Shown: positions 1-9,500 of the stretch, piece after piece | Position numbering within the stretch: the stretch's first letter is position 1 | Layout of the letters: each line of letters starts with the position of its first letter | NCBI RefSeq assembly: GCF_014596475.1 | Contig: NZ_MECJ01000039.1 | Location: 124,001 to 188,000 of the forward strand | Direction: 5' to 3' | Length of the DNA stretch: 64,000 nucleotides | Source of the DNA: Streptomyces sp. CBMA152 | Lineage (GTDB): Bacteria; Actinomycetota; Actinomycetes; Streptomycetales; Streptomycetaceae | Translations under genes and position numbers: made by a program | The notes under the pieces: model-generated | The model's database searches: none | What the model was told of the DNA's origin: nothing | What the model saw: the letters and a program-made list of their open reading frames with translations, nothing else

Positions 1-101
1 GCGCCTTGCGGGCCTTGCAGGTTTTCGACGTGGGTACGGACGGCCTGCACCGCCCGGAAGCCGTCCTGCTCTCCTGCTGGAAGCGCGCGTCGACGCCCTG
101 A
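1..101 (+). CDS. C-terminal end of an unidentified protein (partial)
   Basis: The third reading frame is open from the window edge and encodes 32 residues ending in ...LLSCWKRASTP before a TGA at 99-101. Codon use (GC at third positions) is that of a real Streptomyces gene. A strong hairpin begins six bases later, which fits a true gene end. Too little remains to name the family. Confidence 0.5.
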   Translation, partial: ALRALQVFDVGTDGLHRPEAVLLSCWKRASTP

Positions 102-106
102 CTCAC

Positions 107-148
107 CACCGCGACGGCCCAGGACCGGCGACCTGGGCCGTCGCGGTG
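107..148. terminator. Perfect 17-bp hairpin between convergent genes
   Basis: Arms at 107-123 and 132-148 are perfectly complementary over 17 bp, with an 8-base loop. There is no T-run, as is common for actinobacterial terminators. It lies just after the stop at 101 and before the 3' end of the minus-strand PAP2 gene, so it can serve both. Confidence 0.75.
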
Positions 149-267
149 CCACACGGCGGCGTGGGCTCACAGCCAGGCCCTCCGCTTGAATTTCAGCCCA
201 TGGACCGTCCCCATCATGGCCGCCCGACCCGTACCGCGCGCAGCCCCACGCCCCGATGCGGTACGAC

Positions 268-1692
268 TCAGACCAGCTCGGGCTGTGGTTCCGGTCGGAG
301 TACTGGTGCGGCCTTCGGTTCCCACTCTCGGGTGGTCCGTACGTAGCCGTAGATCACCGAGAGCATCGCCAGAATGACAAGGGGTCCGAACACCCACGGA
401 TGTGCGGCCATCTTCATCGGTAGCCAGCGGTACGCCAGCAGGAGCGCGACGAAGACCGCCGTGCCGTGGGCGACCTGCTGGATTCCCGCGCGGTCCCAGC
501 CGCGGTCGTACGTGCGCAGGGCCGTCTCGACGGTGAGCGAGAACACCACGCCGGCGACGAGGTCCACGCCGTAGTGGTAGCCGAAGCCCAGCGTCGCGCT
601 GAGCGTGGCGACCAGCCAGAACGTGCCCGCGTAACGCAGCAGGCGGGGGCCCTTGCGGGAGTGGATGAAGATCGCGGTGGCCCATGCCGTGTGCAGGCTG
701 GGCATGCAGTTGCGCGGGGTGATCCCGTCGTACGGCACCGGGTGCGGGACGGTGATCGGCGGCGGCGTGTGCGGCCACAGGTTGGACACCGCCCACTGCA
801 CACCGCCGGTGCCGGAGGCGCCCGGGCCGTAGGCGAAGACCGGGCCGACCACCGGGAAGATCATGTAGATGGCCGGCCCGAGGAGGCCGATCACCAGGAA
901 GGTGCGCACCAGATGGTGGCGCGGGAAGCGACGCTCGGACGCCACGTTGCGCAGCTGGTACATGGCGACGGCTACGGCGGCCACCGCGAGCTGGGCGTAG
1001 ACCGAGGCGAGGATGTGGCTGCCGATCGGGCCGATGGCGTCGAGTGCCCGGCCCGCCGCCCACGACGGGTTGCCCAGTGCGTGATCAGCCATGGCCACGT
1101 ACGGGTCGAGCACGGTCGGGCGGGTCTTCGACGTGATGAGCAGCCAGGTGTCACCGGTCTTGCGGCCGGTCACCAGGAGCAGGCCGAGGCCGACACCCTT
1201 CAGCAGCAGGAGGCGTTCCTGGCCGGTGCGGCGCGTGATCGCGAAGACCGCACAGCCCAGCATCGCCCACAGCGCGCCGTTGCCGAAGAAGTGGTCCGCA
1301 GGCACCTTGGCGCCGGCCGCCCACCGCCCCAGCACGAAGAGGGCGTCGATGCCGATCGCGGCACCGGCCGCGATGAACCGTTGCCGCCAGGTGAGCACCA
1401 CCATCATCAACGCCAGCCCGCCGTACAGCGGCCCCGGCTTGGGCGGGAACACCAGTTCTCGCGCCTGGGTGGTGAGCGGCCCGGGCACGCCGGCGCAGCG
1501 ACGCGCGACGATCTCCACGGCGACGAGCAGCCCGAGGGCCACCACACCCGCCGTGGCCCACAGCATCACGCGTGGCTGGGACCACGAGGCGAACCTGGTT
1601 TTGCGACTTATTCGCTGAAACGCCTGCGAAAGTGTAGGTATCAATTGATTTGGCCGATTTGGTAGATGCTGTTTGAGTGGATCACCCTTCAT
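268..1692 (-). CDS. PAP2-superfamily membrane phosphatase / inositolphosphotransferase-like protein
   Basis: A 474-residue integral membrane protein with many hydrophobic segments. Near residues 329-336 it carries MPSLHTAW and near 367-375 GYHYGVDLVAG. These match the SxxHxxxA and HxxxDxxxG active-site motifs of the type 2 phosphatidic acid phosphatase (PAP2) fold, which forms a phosphohistidine intermediate at the membrane. The length and multi-segment architecture resemble the PAP2_3 branch, which includes the Aur1/Ipt1 inositolphosphotransferases. Phospholipid head-group exchange is therefore possible, but the substrate cannot be read from the sequence. It is co-directional with corA but separated by about 215 bases, so it is probably transcribed independently. 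Confidence 0.8.
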   Translation of the reverse strand: MKGDPLKQHLPNRPNQLIPTLSQAFQRISRKTRFASWSQPRVMLWATAGVVALGLLVAVEIVARRCAGVPGPLTTQARELVFPPKPGPLYGGLALMMVVLTWRQRFIAAGAAIGIDALFVLGRWAAGAKVPADHFFGNGALWAMLGCAVFAITRRTGQERLLLLKGVGLGLLLVTGRKTGDTWLLITSKTRPTVLDPYVAMADHALGNPSWAAGRALDAIGPIGSHILASVYAQLAVAAVAVAMYQLRNVASERRFPRHHLVRTFLVIGLLGPAIYMIFPVVGPVFAYGPGASGTGGVQWAVSNLWPHTPPPITVPHPVPYDGITPRNCMPSLHTAWATAIFIHSRKGPRLLRYAGTFWLVATLSATLGFGYHYGVDLVAGVVFSLTVETALRTYDRGWDRAGIQQVAHGTAVFVALLLAYRWLPMKMAAHPWVFGPLVILAMLSVIYGYVRTTREWEPKAAPVLRPEPQPELV

Positions 1693-1907
1693 GCGGCACA
1701 GCGTCGTTCTCCGGTGAAGGAAGGGTGAAGCGGGCGTGTGTCGAGAGGTCGATCATGCCATCGGGGTCGTACGGGTGGTTTGGCGGGTATCATCCGGCCT
1801 GGCGGCGGGGCCGGAGAGGCCCGGGCCGCAACGGCTCCTGCCGTACCGACGGAGCCCCCTCGTAGGCGTTCGCGCATGCGAAGTCGATCAAACCCTCGCG
1901 CTCGCTG

Positions 1908-3101
1908 CTACAGCCAGTCCCGCCGCTTGAAAATGAAGTACAGCCCCACGCACACGACCCCCATCAGCCCGATCGCGAACGGGTACCCGAAGCCCCAGCT
2001 CAGCTCGGGCATGTCGTGGAAGTTCATGCCGTAGATCGTTCCCACCAGTGTGGGAGCAAACAGAATGGCCGCCCACGACGAGATCTTCTTGATCTCCTCG
2101 TTCTGTTCGAAGCCCGCCTCCGCCAACGCGCGCATTTCGGCGTTCTGTTGCTGGGTGACCAGGGTCGCGTTGACCGTGAGGATTTCTGTGAGGGCCTGGC
2201 GGAAGCCGTCTACGCGTTCGCTGGTGTGGGTTACGTGGTCGGCCACGTCACGGAGGTAGCGCTGGAGTTCCTCGTCCGTGCCGTACTTCGCGAAGCCGGC
2301 CATCAGGGCGTGGAGCATGCCTACCAGGGGGCGGGTGGCGCGTTGGAACTCCACGATTTCTCGGGAGAGTTCGTAGATGCGGCGGGATACCTCGGGGTCG
2401 CCGCGGAAGACTTCCGTCTCGATCTCGTCGATGTCGTTCTGGACGCCGGAGACGACCGGGACATAGCCGTCGACCACCGCGTCCAGGATCGCGTAGAGCA
2501 CCGCCTCCGGGCCCAGGGCCAGCAGCTCGGGCGTCTCCTCCATGCGGCGGCGCACCGCCGACAGGTCGGGGGCGGCGCCGTGGCGGACCGTGATGAGGAA
2601 GTCGCGGCCGACGAAGACGTGCAGCTCGCCGAAGTCGACCTCCTCCGGGGCGTCGAGGTAGCGGGCGGCGCGCAGGACCACGAAGAGGGTTTCGCCGTAC
2701 CGTTCCAGCTTCGGGCGCTGGTGGGCCTCCAGTGCGTCCTCGACCGCCAGGGGGTGCAGGTCGAACTCCTCGGCCAGGGAGAGGACTTCCGCCTCGGACG
2801 GGCGGTGCAGGCCGATCCACGCCATGCCGTCGGGGGTCTCGCGCAGCCTGCGGAACGTGTCGGCGAGCGTGTCGGGGGACGAGACCCTGCGGCCGTCCCG
2901 GTACAGCGCCGACTCCACCACGCTGCGGTGCTCGACCCGTGCGGGGTCGGGAGTGTGCGGTGGCGTGGTCGCCGGCGGAGCTTGCGCCGGCGGGGGCGTG
3001 ATCGGCTGGCGGCGCCAGGAGTGCTTCTTCGGCTGCGGCGTCGCCGGGGGAGGTTGCGGCTGGGTGCGCCCGGAGTCGGCGCGGGCCCTTCGGCCGGTCA
3101 T
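1908..3101 (-). CDS. corA: CorA-family Mg2+/Co2+ channel
   Basis: A 397-residue protein. The first ~70 residues are proline-rich and probably disordered. A long cytoplasmic alpha/beta-helical domain follows, then two membrane helices at the C-terminus. The GMN signature (GMNFHDMP, near residue 357) directly follows the first helix, and the tail ends in a basic FKRRDWL. These are the defining features of CorA channels, which form pentamers and carry Mg2+ and sometimes Co2+ or Ni2+. The proline-rich N-terminal extension is longer than in E. coli CorA. It may be partly artefactual if the true start is internal. Confidence 0.9.
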   Translation of the reverse strand: MTGRRARADSGRTQPQPPPATPQPKKHSWRRQPITPPPAQAPPATTPPHTPDPARVEHRSVVESALYRDGRRVSSPDTLADTFRRLRETPDGMAWIGLHRPSEAEVLSLAEEFDLHPLAVEDALEAHQRPKLERYGETLFVVLRAARYLDAPEEVDFGELHVFVGRDFLITVRHGAAPDLSAVRRRMEETPELLALGPEAVLYAILDAVVDGYVPVVSGVQNDIDEIETEVFRGDPEVSRRIYELSREIVEFQRATRPLVGMLHALMAGFAKYGTDEELQRYLRDVADHVTHTSERVDGFRQALTEILTVNATLVTQQQNAEMRALAEAGFEQNEEIKKISSWAAILFAPTLVGTIYGMNFHDMPELSWGFGYPFAIGLMGVVCVGLYFIFKRRDWL

Positions 3102-3335
3102 GCCTCACCTCCCGTGCGACATCGGCCCCGGCGCGTTCCCGTCCGGTGCGTATGCGTCTGCCCGGTCTCCGGAAAGTCCCCGAGAAGTCCTGTGAAGTCT
3201 CCGAGCAGTCTCGGAGCAGGATATACGGATCAAATGCCACAGGCTCGGCGTTCCGGACAGCGGCCCTCAGCCTCCCCCCGCACACTTCTCCAACGAGGAC
3301 AGAAACTGTCCTCCATCGGCGATAACGTGCGTCGT

Positions 3336-4484
3336 ATGGCCCCGCAAACGCCCCGCCCCTCGCGCCCCGCCACCTCCACGGCCCCCCTCCTCACCCCCCG
3401 CGCCCTCAACCGCGCCACCCTCGCCCGCCAGCACCTGCTCCGCCGCACGGCCACCCTGACCCCGAAGGACGCGGTCTCCCACCTCGTCGGACTTCAGGCG
3501 CAGAACGCGAAGCCGCCGTACTTCGCCCTGTGGGCCCGGCTCGAAGGGTTCCGGCCCGAGGACCTCTCCGCGCTCATCGAGGCACGCGAACTCGTCCGGA
3601 TCGTCACCATGCGCTCGACCATCCACCTCCACACCGCCGACGACGCCCTCACTCTGCGCCCGCTCGTCCAGGCGGCCCGCGACCGGGAGCTCAAGATGTT
3701 CCGGGGCGGCCTCCAGGGCGTGGATCTCGACCGGCTCGCCGTGACCGTACGTGCACTCGTCGAGGAGCGGCCGTACACCATGAAGGAGATCCGGGACGTA
3801 CTCCTGAAGGAGTGGCCGGACGCCTCGCCGCAGGCGCTCTCGACCGCCGCGCGGTGTGTGCTGCCGCTGGTGCAGGTCACTCCGCGCGGGCTGTGGGGGC
3901 GCGGCGGGCAGGTCGCGCTGACCACCGCCGAGCACTGGCTGGGGCGGGCGCCGGGGCCGGTCCCGGCGCCGGACGGCACCGTGCTGCGCTATCTCGCCGC
4001 GTTCGGGCCCGCCTCGGTCAAGGACATGCAGACCTGGGCGGGACTCACCCGGCTGAGTGAGGTCTTCGAGCGGCTGCGGCCCGAGCTCGTGACCTTCCGT
4101 GACGAGAACGGCGTCGAGCTGTTCGACCTGCCCGACGCCCCCCGCCCGGACGCGGACACCCCGGCGCCGCCCCGCTTCCTGCCCGAGTTCGACAACCTGC
4201 TGCTCTCGTACGCCGACCGCACCCGGGTCATCCCGGCCGAGCACCGGGGCAGCGCCTCGAAGGGCAACCAGGCCTTCCGTACGCTCCTCGTCGACGGCTT
4301 CCTCGCCGGGGTCTGGCGGATGGAGGAGGACAAGAAGACGAAAGGCGCCACCCTCACCGTTCAGCCGTTCGGGACGCTCGGCCGGGCCGCCCGCGACGAG
4401 GTGGTCGCGGAGGGCGAGCGGCTGCTCGTCGACATGACCGAGGCGACCTCGTACGACGTCCGCTTCGGGGACGTCATCGGCTGA
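3336..4484 (+). CDS. Winged-helix DNA-binding protein, AlkZ/YcaQ-like (HTH_42)
   Basis: The 382-residue protein starts at an ATG followed by a proline/threonine-rich leader. The start was chosen because the upstream part of the open frame is antisense to corA. Residues around 55 read HLVGLQAQN, containing the Q-x-Q signature of AlkZ-like DNA glycosylases. TMRSTIHL, FDLP, LPEFDNLLLSYADRTR and a C-terminal RF segment follow in family order. Family members unhook DNA crosslinks or excise alkylated bases; some Streptomyces paralogues give resistance to genotoxic natural products. No biosynthetic cluster is adjacent, so a general repair role is the simplest reading. It converges on the LysA-type gene with an 18-base gap. 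Confidence 0.75.
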   Translation: MAPQTPRPSRPATSTAPLLTPRALNRATLARQHLLRRTATLTPKDAVSHLVGLQAQNAKPPYFALWARLEGFRPEDLSALIEARELVRIVTMRSTIHLHTADDALTLRPLVQAARDRELKMFRGGLQGVDLDRLAVTVRALVEERPYTMKEIRDVLLKEWPDASPQALSTAARCVLPLVQVTPRGLWGRGGQVALTTAEHWLGRAPGPVPAPDGTVLRYLAAFGPASVKDMQTWAGLTRLSEVFERLRPELVTFRDENGVELFDLPDAPRPDADTPAPPRFLPEFDNLLLSYADRTRVIPAEHRGSASKGNQAFRTLLVDGFLAGVWRMEEDKKTKGATLTVQPFGTLGRAARDEVVAEGERLLVDMTEATSYDVRFGDVIG

Positions 4485-4502
4485 CCCCCGAGCGGCAGCC
4501 CA

Positions 4503-5834
4503 TCACAACCCCACATCCCGCGACCGATGGTCCTCGAACGTCTCCCTCCGCATCAGCAGTCGCGACCGCCCCTGCGACACCGCCACCACCGGCGGGCGGC
4601 CGGTCATGTTGTAGCCGGACGCCATCGACACCTGGTACGCGCCGGACGCCGGTACGGCGAGGATGTCGCCGGGGCGTACGTCCTCCGGGAGTTCCACGTC
4701 CTGCGCCAGGATGTCGCCCGCCTCGCAGTGGCGGCCGACCACCGTCGTCGTGCGCATCGGCGCGGAGGTGCTGCGGCCGACCATGCGGACGGTGTATCGG
4801 GCCCCGTACAGCGCTGGGCGCGGGTTGTCGCTCATGCCGCCGTCGACCGCGACGAACACCTGTGAACCGGTGCGCTTCACCGACAGCACCCGGTACAGCG
4901 CGACCCCGGCCGGAGCCATGATCGAGCGGCCCGGCTCGACGGTCAGGCGCGGTGTCGGTATGTCGAACTCGACGCAGGCGCGGGTCAGTTCCTCGGTGAT
5001 ACGGCGGGCGTACGCGGCCGGGGAAGGCGCCGGGTCGCCCGGCAGATACGCCGCCGCGAAGCCGCCGCCGAGGTCCAGCTCGGGCAGGGTCACGCCATGG
5101 CGGTCGCGGATGCGGGCCAGCAGTGCGACCAGTCGGCGCACCGCCTCCCCGTACGGCTCGGGTGAGGTGATCTGCGAGCCCAAGTGGCAGTGCAGACCGG
5201 CGAGTTCGAGGCGAGGCTGGCCGAGGACGCGGGCGATGGCGTCCTCCGCGTCGCCGTTGGCGATCGACAGGCCGAACTTCTGGCCCTCGGACCCCGTCTG
5301 GATCTTGCGGTGCGCGCCCGCCTCGATGCCGGGCAGTACGCGGACCAGCACGCGCTGGGCGTCGGTCCCGGGCACCTGGGCCGCGATCCGCGCGATCTCG
5401 CAGTCCGAGTCGATGACGATCCGGCCCACCCCCAGCCGCAGCGCGGTCCGCAGATCCTGCGGGGACTTGGCGTTGCCGTGCATCACCACACGCTCGGGCG
5501 GGAAGCCGCGGGTGGCGGCGAGTTCGAGTTCGCCCGCCGAGCAGACGTCGAGGCCGAGACCCTCCTCGGCCATCCAGTCGACGACCGCCCGCGACACGAA
5601 CGCCTTCGCCGCGTACACGATCTCGGCGTCCGGCAGCGCCCGCCGCCAGGCCCGCGCCCGGGACCGCACCTCCTCCTCGTCGAGTACGTACGCGGGTGTG
5701 CCATGCCGTTCGGCCAGCTCGGCGAGGGAGACGCCGGACAGGGCGACATCGCCGCCGGGCGCGCTCACGGCGGAGTCCGGCCACACCGAGGGTGCGCTCA
5801 ACTCCCGTACGAAAAGATCGGGTTCAGTGGTCAT
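4503..5834 (-). CDS. lysA: Diaminopimelate decarboxylase-type PLP enzyme
   Basis: A 443-residue fold-type III PLP decarboxylase. It has the lysine motif YAAKAF (residues ~71-76, Schiff-base Lys), GLHCHLGSQI, LDLGGGF, EPGRSIMAPAG, VDGGMSDN, a C-terminal GRHCEAGDIL active-site cysteine segment and GAYQ...YN substrate-site residues. This is the full diaminopimelate decarboxylase set (meso-DAP to L-lysine plus CO2). In Streptomyces the housekeeping lysA normally sits with hom/thrC. This copy instead precedes a SAV_915-like gene on the same strand, so it may be a second copy or act on a related D-stereocentre substrate. Confidence 0.85.
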   Translation of the reverse strand: MTTEPDLFVRELSAPSVWPDSAVSAPGGDVALSGVSLAELAERHGTPAYVLDEEEVRSRARAWRRALPDAEIVYAAKAFVSRAVVDWMAEEGLGLDVCSAGELELAATRGFPPERVVMHGNAKSPQDLRTALRLGVGRIVIDSDCEIARIAAQVPGTDAQRVLVRVLPGIEAGAHRKIQTGSEGQKFGLSIANGDAEDAIARVLGQPRLELAGLHCHLGSQITSPEPYGEAVRRLVALLARIRDRHGVTLPELDLGGGFAAAYLPGDPAPSPAAYARRITEELTRACVEFDIPTPRLTVEPGRSIMAPAGVALYRVLSVKRTGSQVFVAVDGGMSDNPRPALYGARYTVRMVGRSTSAPMRTTTVVGRHCEAGDILAQDVELPEDVRPGDILAVPASGAYQVSMASGYNMTGRPPVVAVSQGRSRLLMRRETFEDHRSRDVGL

Positions 5835-5849
5835 GTGGAGGTACCTCGC

Positions 5850-6299
5850 TCAGTCGACGAATGCGTGGATCGCGGTGACGGCGGTCCAGACGGCGGCGGC
5901 CGCGCCCGTCACGCGCAGCACGCCGACCGTGTCCGGGTGCAGCCCGGAGCGGCGTGCGCAGGGCTGCTGCTCGACGGGCTCCCGGCGCCTTTTCTTCGCG
6001 GATACCGGCGCCGGGGCCGTGAGCTGCGGGTCCACCGTCACGGTGGTCACCCCGAGCGGTTCGGCCAGCGAGCGCAGTGCGGGCTCCGCCAGCCTGATCC
6101 AGCGCTGCTCGTGCCCGAGCACCGCGCACAGCCGCTCGGGACTGGTGAAGCCGACGGCGGTCCGTACGCCGAGCGGTGTGCGCAGGAAGCGCAGCTGTTC
6201 TCCTCCGGCAGAGCCGAGCCGAACCGGCACGTACAGGGGCCCTGCCGGGCGGCGTTCGTCGGGGTCCGCGTCGGCGACGTCGATGGTGAGGCTGTCCAT
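5850..6299 (-). CDS. SAV_915-family protein
   Basis: A 149-residue protein starting at ATG 6299 (MDSLTID). It has an SseB-like central part (PLYVPVRLGSAGG, TPLGVRTAVGFTSPERL, HEQRWIRLAEPALRSL, LGVTTVTVDPQL). The frame remains open far upstream, but that part is antisense to the LysR gene. Proteins like this are small Streptomyces-conserved proteins of unknown biochemical role. The lysA-type gene follows 15 bases after its stop, so the two are probably co-transcribed. Confidence 0.7.
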   Translation of the reverse strand: MDSLTIDVADADPDERRPAGPLYVPVRLGSAGGEQLRFLRTPLGVRTAVGFTSPERLCAVLGHEQRWIRLAEPALRSLAEPLGVTTVTVDPQLTAPAPVSAKKRRREPVEQQPCARRSGLHPDTVGVLRVTGAAAAVWTAVTAIHAFVD

Positions 6300-6494
6300 G
6301 GTGGTGCCCTCCGGGTGGGAGTCGAAGCCGAGGCCGTTGTCTGCGGCGATCTCGACGCTAAGCCCGCACCCGGGCCCCGACCCCGCGTCCTGACGCGGCG
6401 CTGACTCCGTGCCGCCCGACTTTGACGGCTCCCTAGCGCCGCCCCTTTCCGCCGCCGCGTCGGGCCCCGCGAAACCCCTGGTTAGAGTCCCCGT

Positions 6495-7376
6495 ATGGAA
6501 CTGCGGCAGCTCAGCTACTTCGTCACCGTCGCCGAGGAACTGCACTTCGGGCGGGCCGCCGACCGGCTGCACATCGTGCAGTCGGCGGTGAGTCAGCAAG
6601 TGCGGCGGCTGGAGCGCGAGTTGGGTGCCGAGCTCTTCGACCGCTCGCCCCGGCACGTGCGGCTCACCGGTGCGGGGGAGCGGCTGCTGCCCGAGGCGCG
6701 GGCCGTGCTCGCGGCGGCGGACCGGGCGCGGGCGGCGGTGCGCGGCCGCTCCGGGCTGCGCCTGGGCACCAGTACGGGTCTGGGCGCCCACCTCGACCGG
6801 GTGCTGGCCGAGCTCGCCGTACTCGCCCCCGGCACCACCGTCGAGCTGGTGTCCGCCGCCACCCGGGACCGCCTCGAACAGGTCGCGGACGGGCGCCTGG
6901 ACGCCGCGTTCGTCCGCTCCCCGGACCCGGTGTCGGGCGTACGGATCCTGCCGCTCTGGGACGACCCGCTGGTCGCGGCGGTCCCGGCGGCGCATCCGGT
7001 GGCCGGGGCGGCGGAGCTCGCGATCGCCGACCTGGCGGAGCTCGGCCTGTGCATCACGGCCCGCCGCAACCATCCGGCGCTGGTGGACCTGGTGGTGGGA
7101 GCGTGCCACGAGGCCGGGTTCGAGCCGCTGCCCGGACCGGTGAGCGGTTCGCTCCAGGACACACTGGCCACGATCGGTGCGGGAGGCGCGGGCGGGCGGC
7201 CGCTGTGGACGGTCGTGTACGCCTCCCACGCGCGCGTCCTGCACAGCCCCCGGATCGCCTTCCGCCCCTTCCGCGCGCCCGGCCTCACCCTGGCGACGGG
7301 CCTCGCGGTGCACGCGCGCACGCCCCCGGCGGAGATGGACGTACTGCTGCGCGCGTGCGCGGCGCCGGTGCAGTAG
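6495..7376 (+). CDS. LysR-family transcriptional regulator
   Basis: 293 residues. The N-terminal winged HTH (MELRQLSYFVTVAEELHFG ... VSQQVRRLERELG, residues 1-60) is typical of LysR proteins and is followed by a periplasmic-binding-like effector domain. It is divergent from the SAV_915/lysA pair (195-base intergenic region) and co-directional with the tautomerase and two acyl-CoA ligase genes downstream. It may regulate either group. The effector is not predictable from sequence. Confidence 0.9.
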   Translation: MELRQLSYFVTVAEELHFGRAADRLHIVQSAVSQQVRRLERELGAELFDRSPRHVRLTGAGERLLPEARAVLAAADRARAAVRGRSGLRLGTSTGLGAHLDRVLAELAVLAPGTTVELVSAATRDRLEQVADGRLDAAFVRSPDPVSGVRILPLWDDPLVAAVPAAHPVAGAAELAIADLAELGLCITARRNHPALVDLVVGACHEAGFEPLPGPVSGSLQDTLATIGAGGAGGRPLWTVVYASHARVLHSPRIAFRPFRAPGLTLATGLAVHARTPPAEMDVLLRACAAPVQ

Positions 7377-7555
7377 CCGACTCGTACGCGCGCAGGCTCA
7401 TAAATCCACCGTCACCTGCAACGATCACGAAAACTGATCGCTGCGGTCGCGGTCTGCTTCTTGGTCGGGACCCGTCGATCGGATGGACTGGGGTCATGCC
7501 AGGCGAGCGGCCCGGAAGAGCCGGGAAGCCGCCGCGGACAAGGGAGTTGACCGTC

Positions 7556-7738
7556 ATGCCGATCGTCACCATTCACCAGGGCCCCCGCGACGTCGAGCTC
7601 AAGCGCGAGCTGGTCAAGCGGGTCACGGACGCCTTCGTGGACGCGTACCGCATCCCCGCCGAGACGGTCCAGGTCTGGATCCACGAGGTCCCCACGGACA
7701 GCTGGGGCGTGGCGGGCAAGCTCACCGCCGACAAGTAG
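7556..7738 (+). CDS. 4-oxalocrotonate tautomerase-family protein
   Basis: 60 residues beginning MPIVTIHQGP; the catalytic Pro1 is exposed once the initiator Met is removed. The length and the second half (VWIHEVPTDSWGVAGKL) match the small 4-OT tautomerases, which assemble as hexamers and interconvert enol/keto acids in aromatic catabolism. An alternative upstream start would bury Pro1, so the ATG at 7556 is preferred. It lies 73 bases before an acyl/aryl-CoA ligase, which fits an acid-degradation operon. Confidence 0.85.
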   Translation: MPIVTIHQGPRDVELKRELVKRVTDAFVDAYRIPAETVQVWIHEVPTDSWGVAGKLTADK

Positions 7739-7811
7739 GGTTCGCCGCCTTCCCCGGACGGTGCCGAGGTCTCCAGGATGGTAGAGAGAGGCCAGGCAAC
7801 GAGGAGGGCAT

Positions 7812-9500
7812 ATGGACGCACACGGCGCCACGGAGGAGTTCCGGGCCGCGCGGGATTTTCTGCTGGAGCACCGGGACGACTACGCGACGGCCTGTCAGGG
7901 GTTCGCCTGGCCGCGCCCCGAGCACTTCAACTGGGCGCTCGACTGGTTCGACGTGATCGCCGAGGGCAACACGGCGACCGCGTTGCACATCGTCGAGGAG
8001 GACGGCCGCGAGACCATCCTTTCGTACGCGGAGATGGCGCTGCGCTCCGACCAGGTCGCCAACTGGCTTCGAGCCCAGGGTGTACGGGCCGGGGACCGGG
8101 TGGTGGTGATGCTCGGCAACCAGCAGGAGCTGTGGATGACCGCGCTCGCGGCGATGAAGCTGCGCGCGGTCGTCATCCCGGCCACACCCCTGCTGGGTCC
8201 GGTGGATCTGCGCGACCGGATCGAGCGGGGGCGGGCCCGGCATGTGGTGGTGCGGGCGGAGGACACGGGGAAGTTCGGGGAGGTGCCGGGGGAGTACACG
8301 CGGATCGCGGTGAAGGCTCAGGGCGCCGCCCCCGTTCCCGAGTGGCTGGACTTCGACGACGCGTTCGGGATGGACGCGTCCTTCGAGCCGGACGGGGTCA
8401 CCCGGGCCGACGACCCGCTGATGCTCTACTTCACCTCCGGTACGACCGCCCGGCCCAAGCTCGTCGAGCACACCCATGTGTCGTACCCGATCGGGCACTT
8501 GGCGACCATGTACTGGATCGGGCTCAAGCCCGGCGACGTACACCTCAACATCTCCTCGCCCGGCTGGGCCAAGCACGCCTGGTCCAATCTGTTCGCCCCG
8601 TGGAACGCCGAGGCGACCGTCTTCATCCACAACTACACGCGCTTCGACGCGGCCCGGCTGATGGCCTCGATGGACGCGGCGGGCGTCACCAGCTTCTGCG
8701 CGCCGCCGACGGTGTGGCGGATGCTGATCCAGGCCGATCTCAGCGCGCTGCGGAACCCGCCGCGCGAGGTCGTCGCGGCCGGTGAACCGCTCAACCCCGA
8801 GGTCATCGAGACGGTCCGGCGGGAGTGGGGCCGGGTCATCCGGGACGGCTTCGGGCAGACCGAGACGGCCGTCCAAGTCGCCAACACGCCAGGGCAGTTG
8901 CTGAAAGCGGGCTCGATGGGGCGGCCGAGCCCCGGCTACACGGTGGAGCTCCTCGACCCGGTGACGGGCGCGCCCGGCGCGGCCGAGGGCGAGATCGCGC
9001 TCGACCTGTCCACCCGCCCGGTCGGCCTGATGACCGGCTACCACGGCGACCCGGAACGTACCGTCGAGTCGATGGCCGGCGGCTACTACCGCACCGGCGA
9101 CATCGGCGCCCGCGACGCCGACGGCTACATCACGTACATCGGCCGAGCCGACGACGTCTTCAAGGCGTCCGACTACAAGATCTCGCCGTTCGAGCTGGAG
9201 AGCGCGCTCCTGGAGCACGAGGCCGTGGCGGAGGCGGCCGTCGTCCCCGCGCCCGACCCGCTGCGGTTGGCCGTGCCGAAGGCGTACATCGTGCTCGCCG
9301 AGGGCTGGGAGCCCGGCCCGGACACGGCAAAGGTGCTGTTCGCGCACTCGCGCGCGGTCCTCGCACCGTACAAGCGCATCCGCCGACTTGAGTTCGGCGA
9401 GCTGCCCAAGACGGTGTCCGGGAAGATCCGCCGCATCGAGCTGCGGGAGGCGACGGCGGCGGGTTCGTCGGCGGAGTACGACGAGGGGGACCTTCGGTGA
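7812..9500 (+). CDS. AMP-forming acyl-CoA synthetase (medium-chain/aryl type)
   Basis: 562 residues of the ANL adenylating superfamily. The P-loop-like YFTSGTTARPK lies near residue 206, the A5-type motif GFGQTETA near 350, the hinge region DDVFKASDYKISPFELES near 450, and the catalytic lysine motif SGKIRRIEL near the C-terminus. The N-terminal tryptophan/phenylalanine-rich stretch (FAWPRPEHFNWALDWFD) is characteristic of ACSM/MbcS-like ligases that activate medium-chain or aromatic acids. Its stop overlaps the GTG of the next ligase (GTGA), so the two are translationally coupled. Confidence 0.85.
   Translation: MDAHGATEEFRAARDFLLEHRDDYATACQGFAWPRPEHFNWALDWFDVIAEGNTATALHIVEEDGRETILSYAEMALRSDQVANWLRAQGVRAGDRVVVMLGNQQELWMTALAAMKLRAVVIPATPLLGPVDLRDRIERGRARHVVVRAEDTGKFGEVPGEYTRIAVKAQGAAPVPEWLDFDDAFGMDASFEPDGVTRADDPLMLYFTSGTTARPKLVEHTHVSYPIGHLATMYWIGLKPGDVHLNISSPGWAKHAWSNLFAPWNAEATVFIHNYTRFDAARLMASMDAAGVTSFCAPPTVWRMLIQADLSALRNPPREVVAAGEPLNPEVIETVRREWGRVIRDGFGQTETAVQVANTPGQLLKAGSMGRPSPGYTVELLDPVTGAPGAAEGEIALDLSTRPVGLMTGYHGDPERTVESMAGGYYRTGDIGARDADGYITYIGRADDVFKASDYKISPFELESALLEHEAVAEAAVVPAPDPLRLAVPKAYIVLAEGWEPGPDTAKVLFAHSRAVLAPYKRIRRLEFGELPKTVSGKIRRIELREATAAGSSAEYDEGDLR

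Noticed and set aside
466..1665. Long open frame opposite the PAP2 gene
   Set aside because: It is antisense, with composition typical of GC-rich mirror frames and no domain; the minus-strand membrane protein has clear PAP2 motifs.
2016..3335. Open frame continuing upstream of the AlkZ-like gene
   Set aside because: This part is antisense to corA. The protein family similarity begins only after the ATG at 3336.
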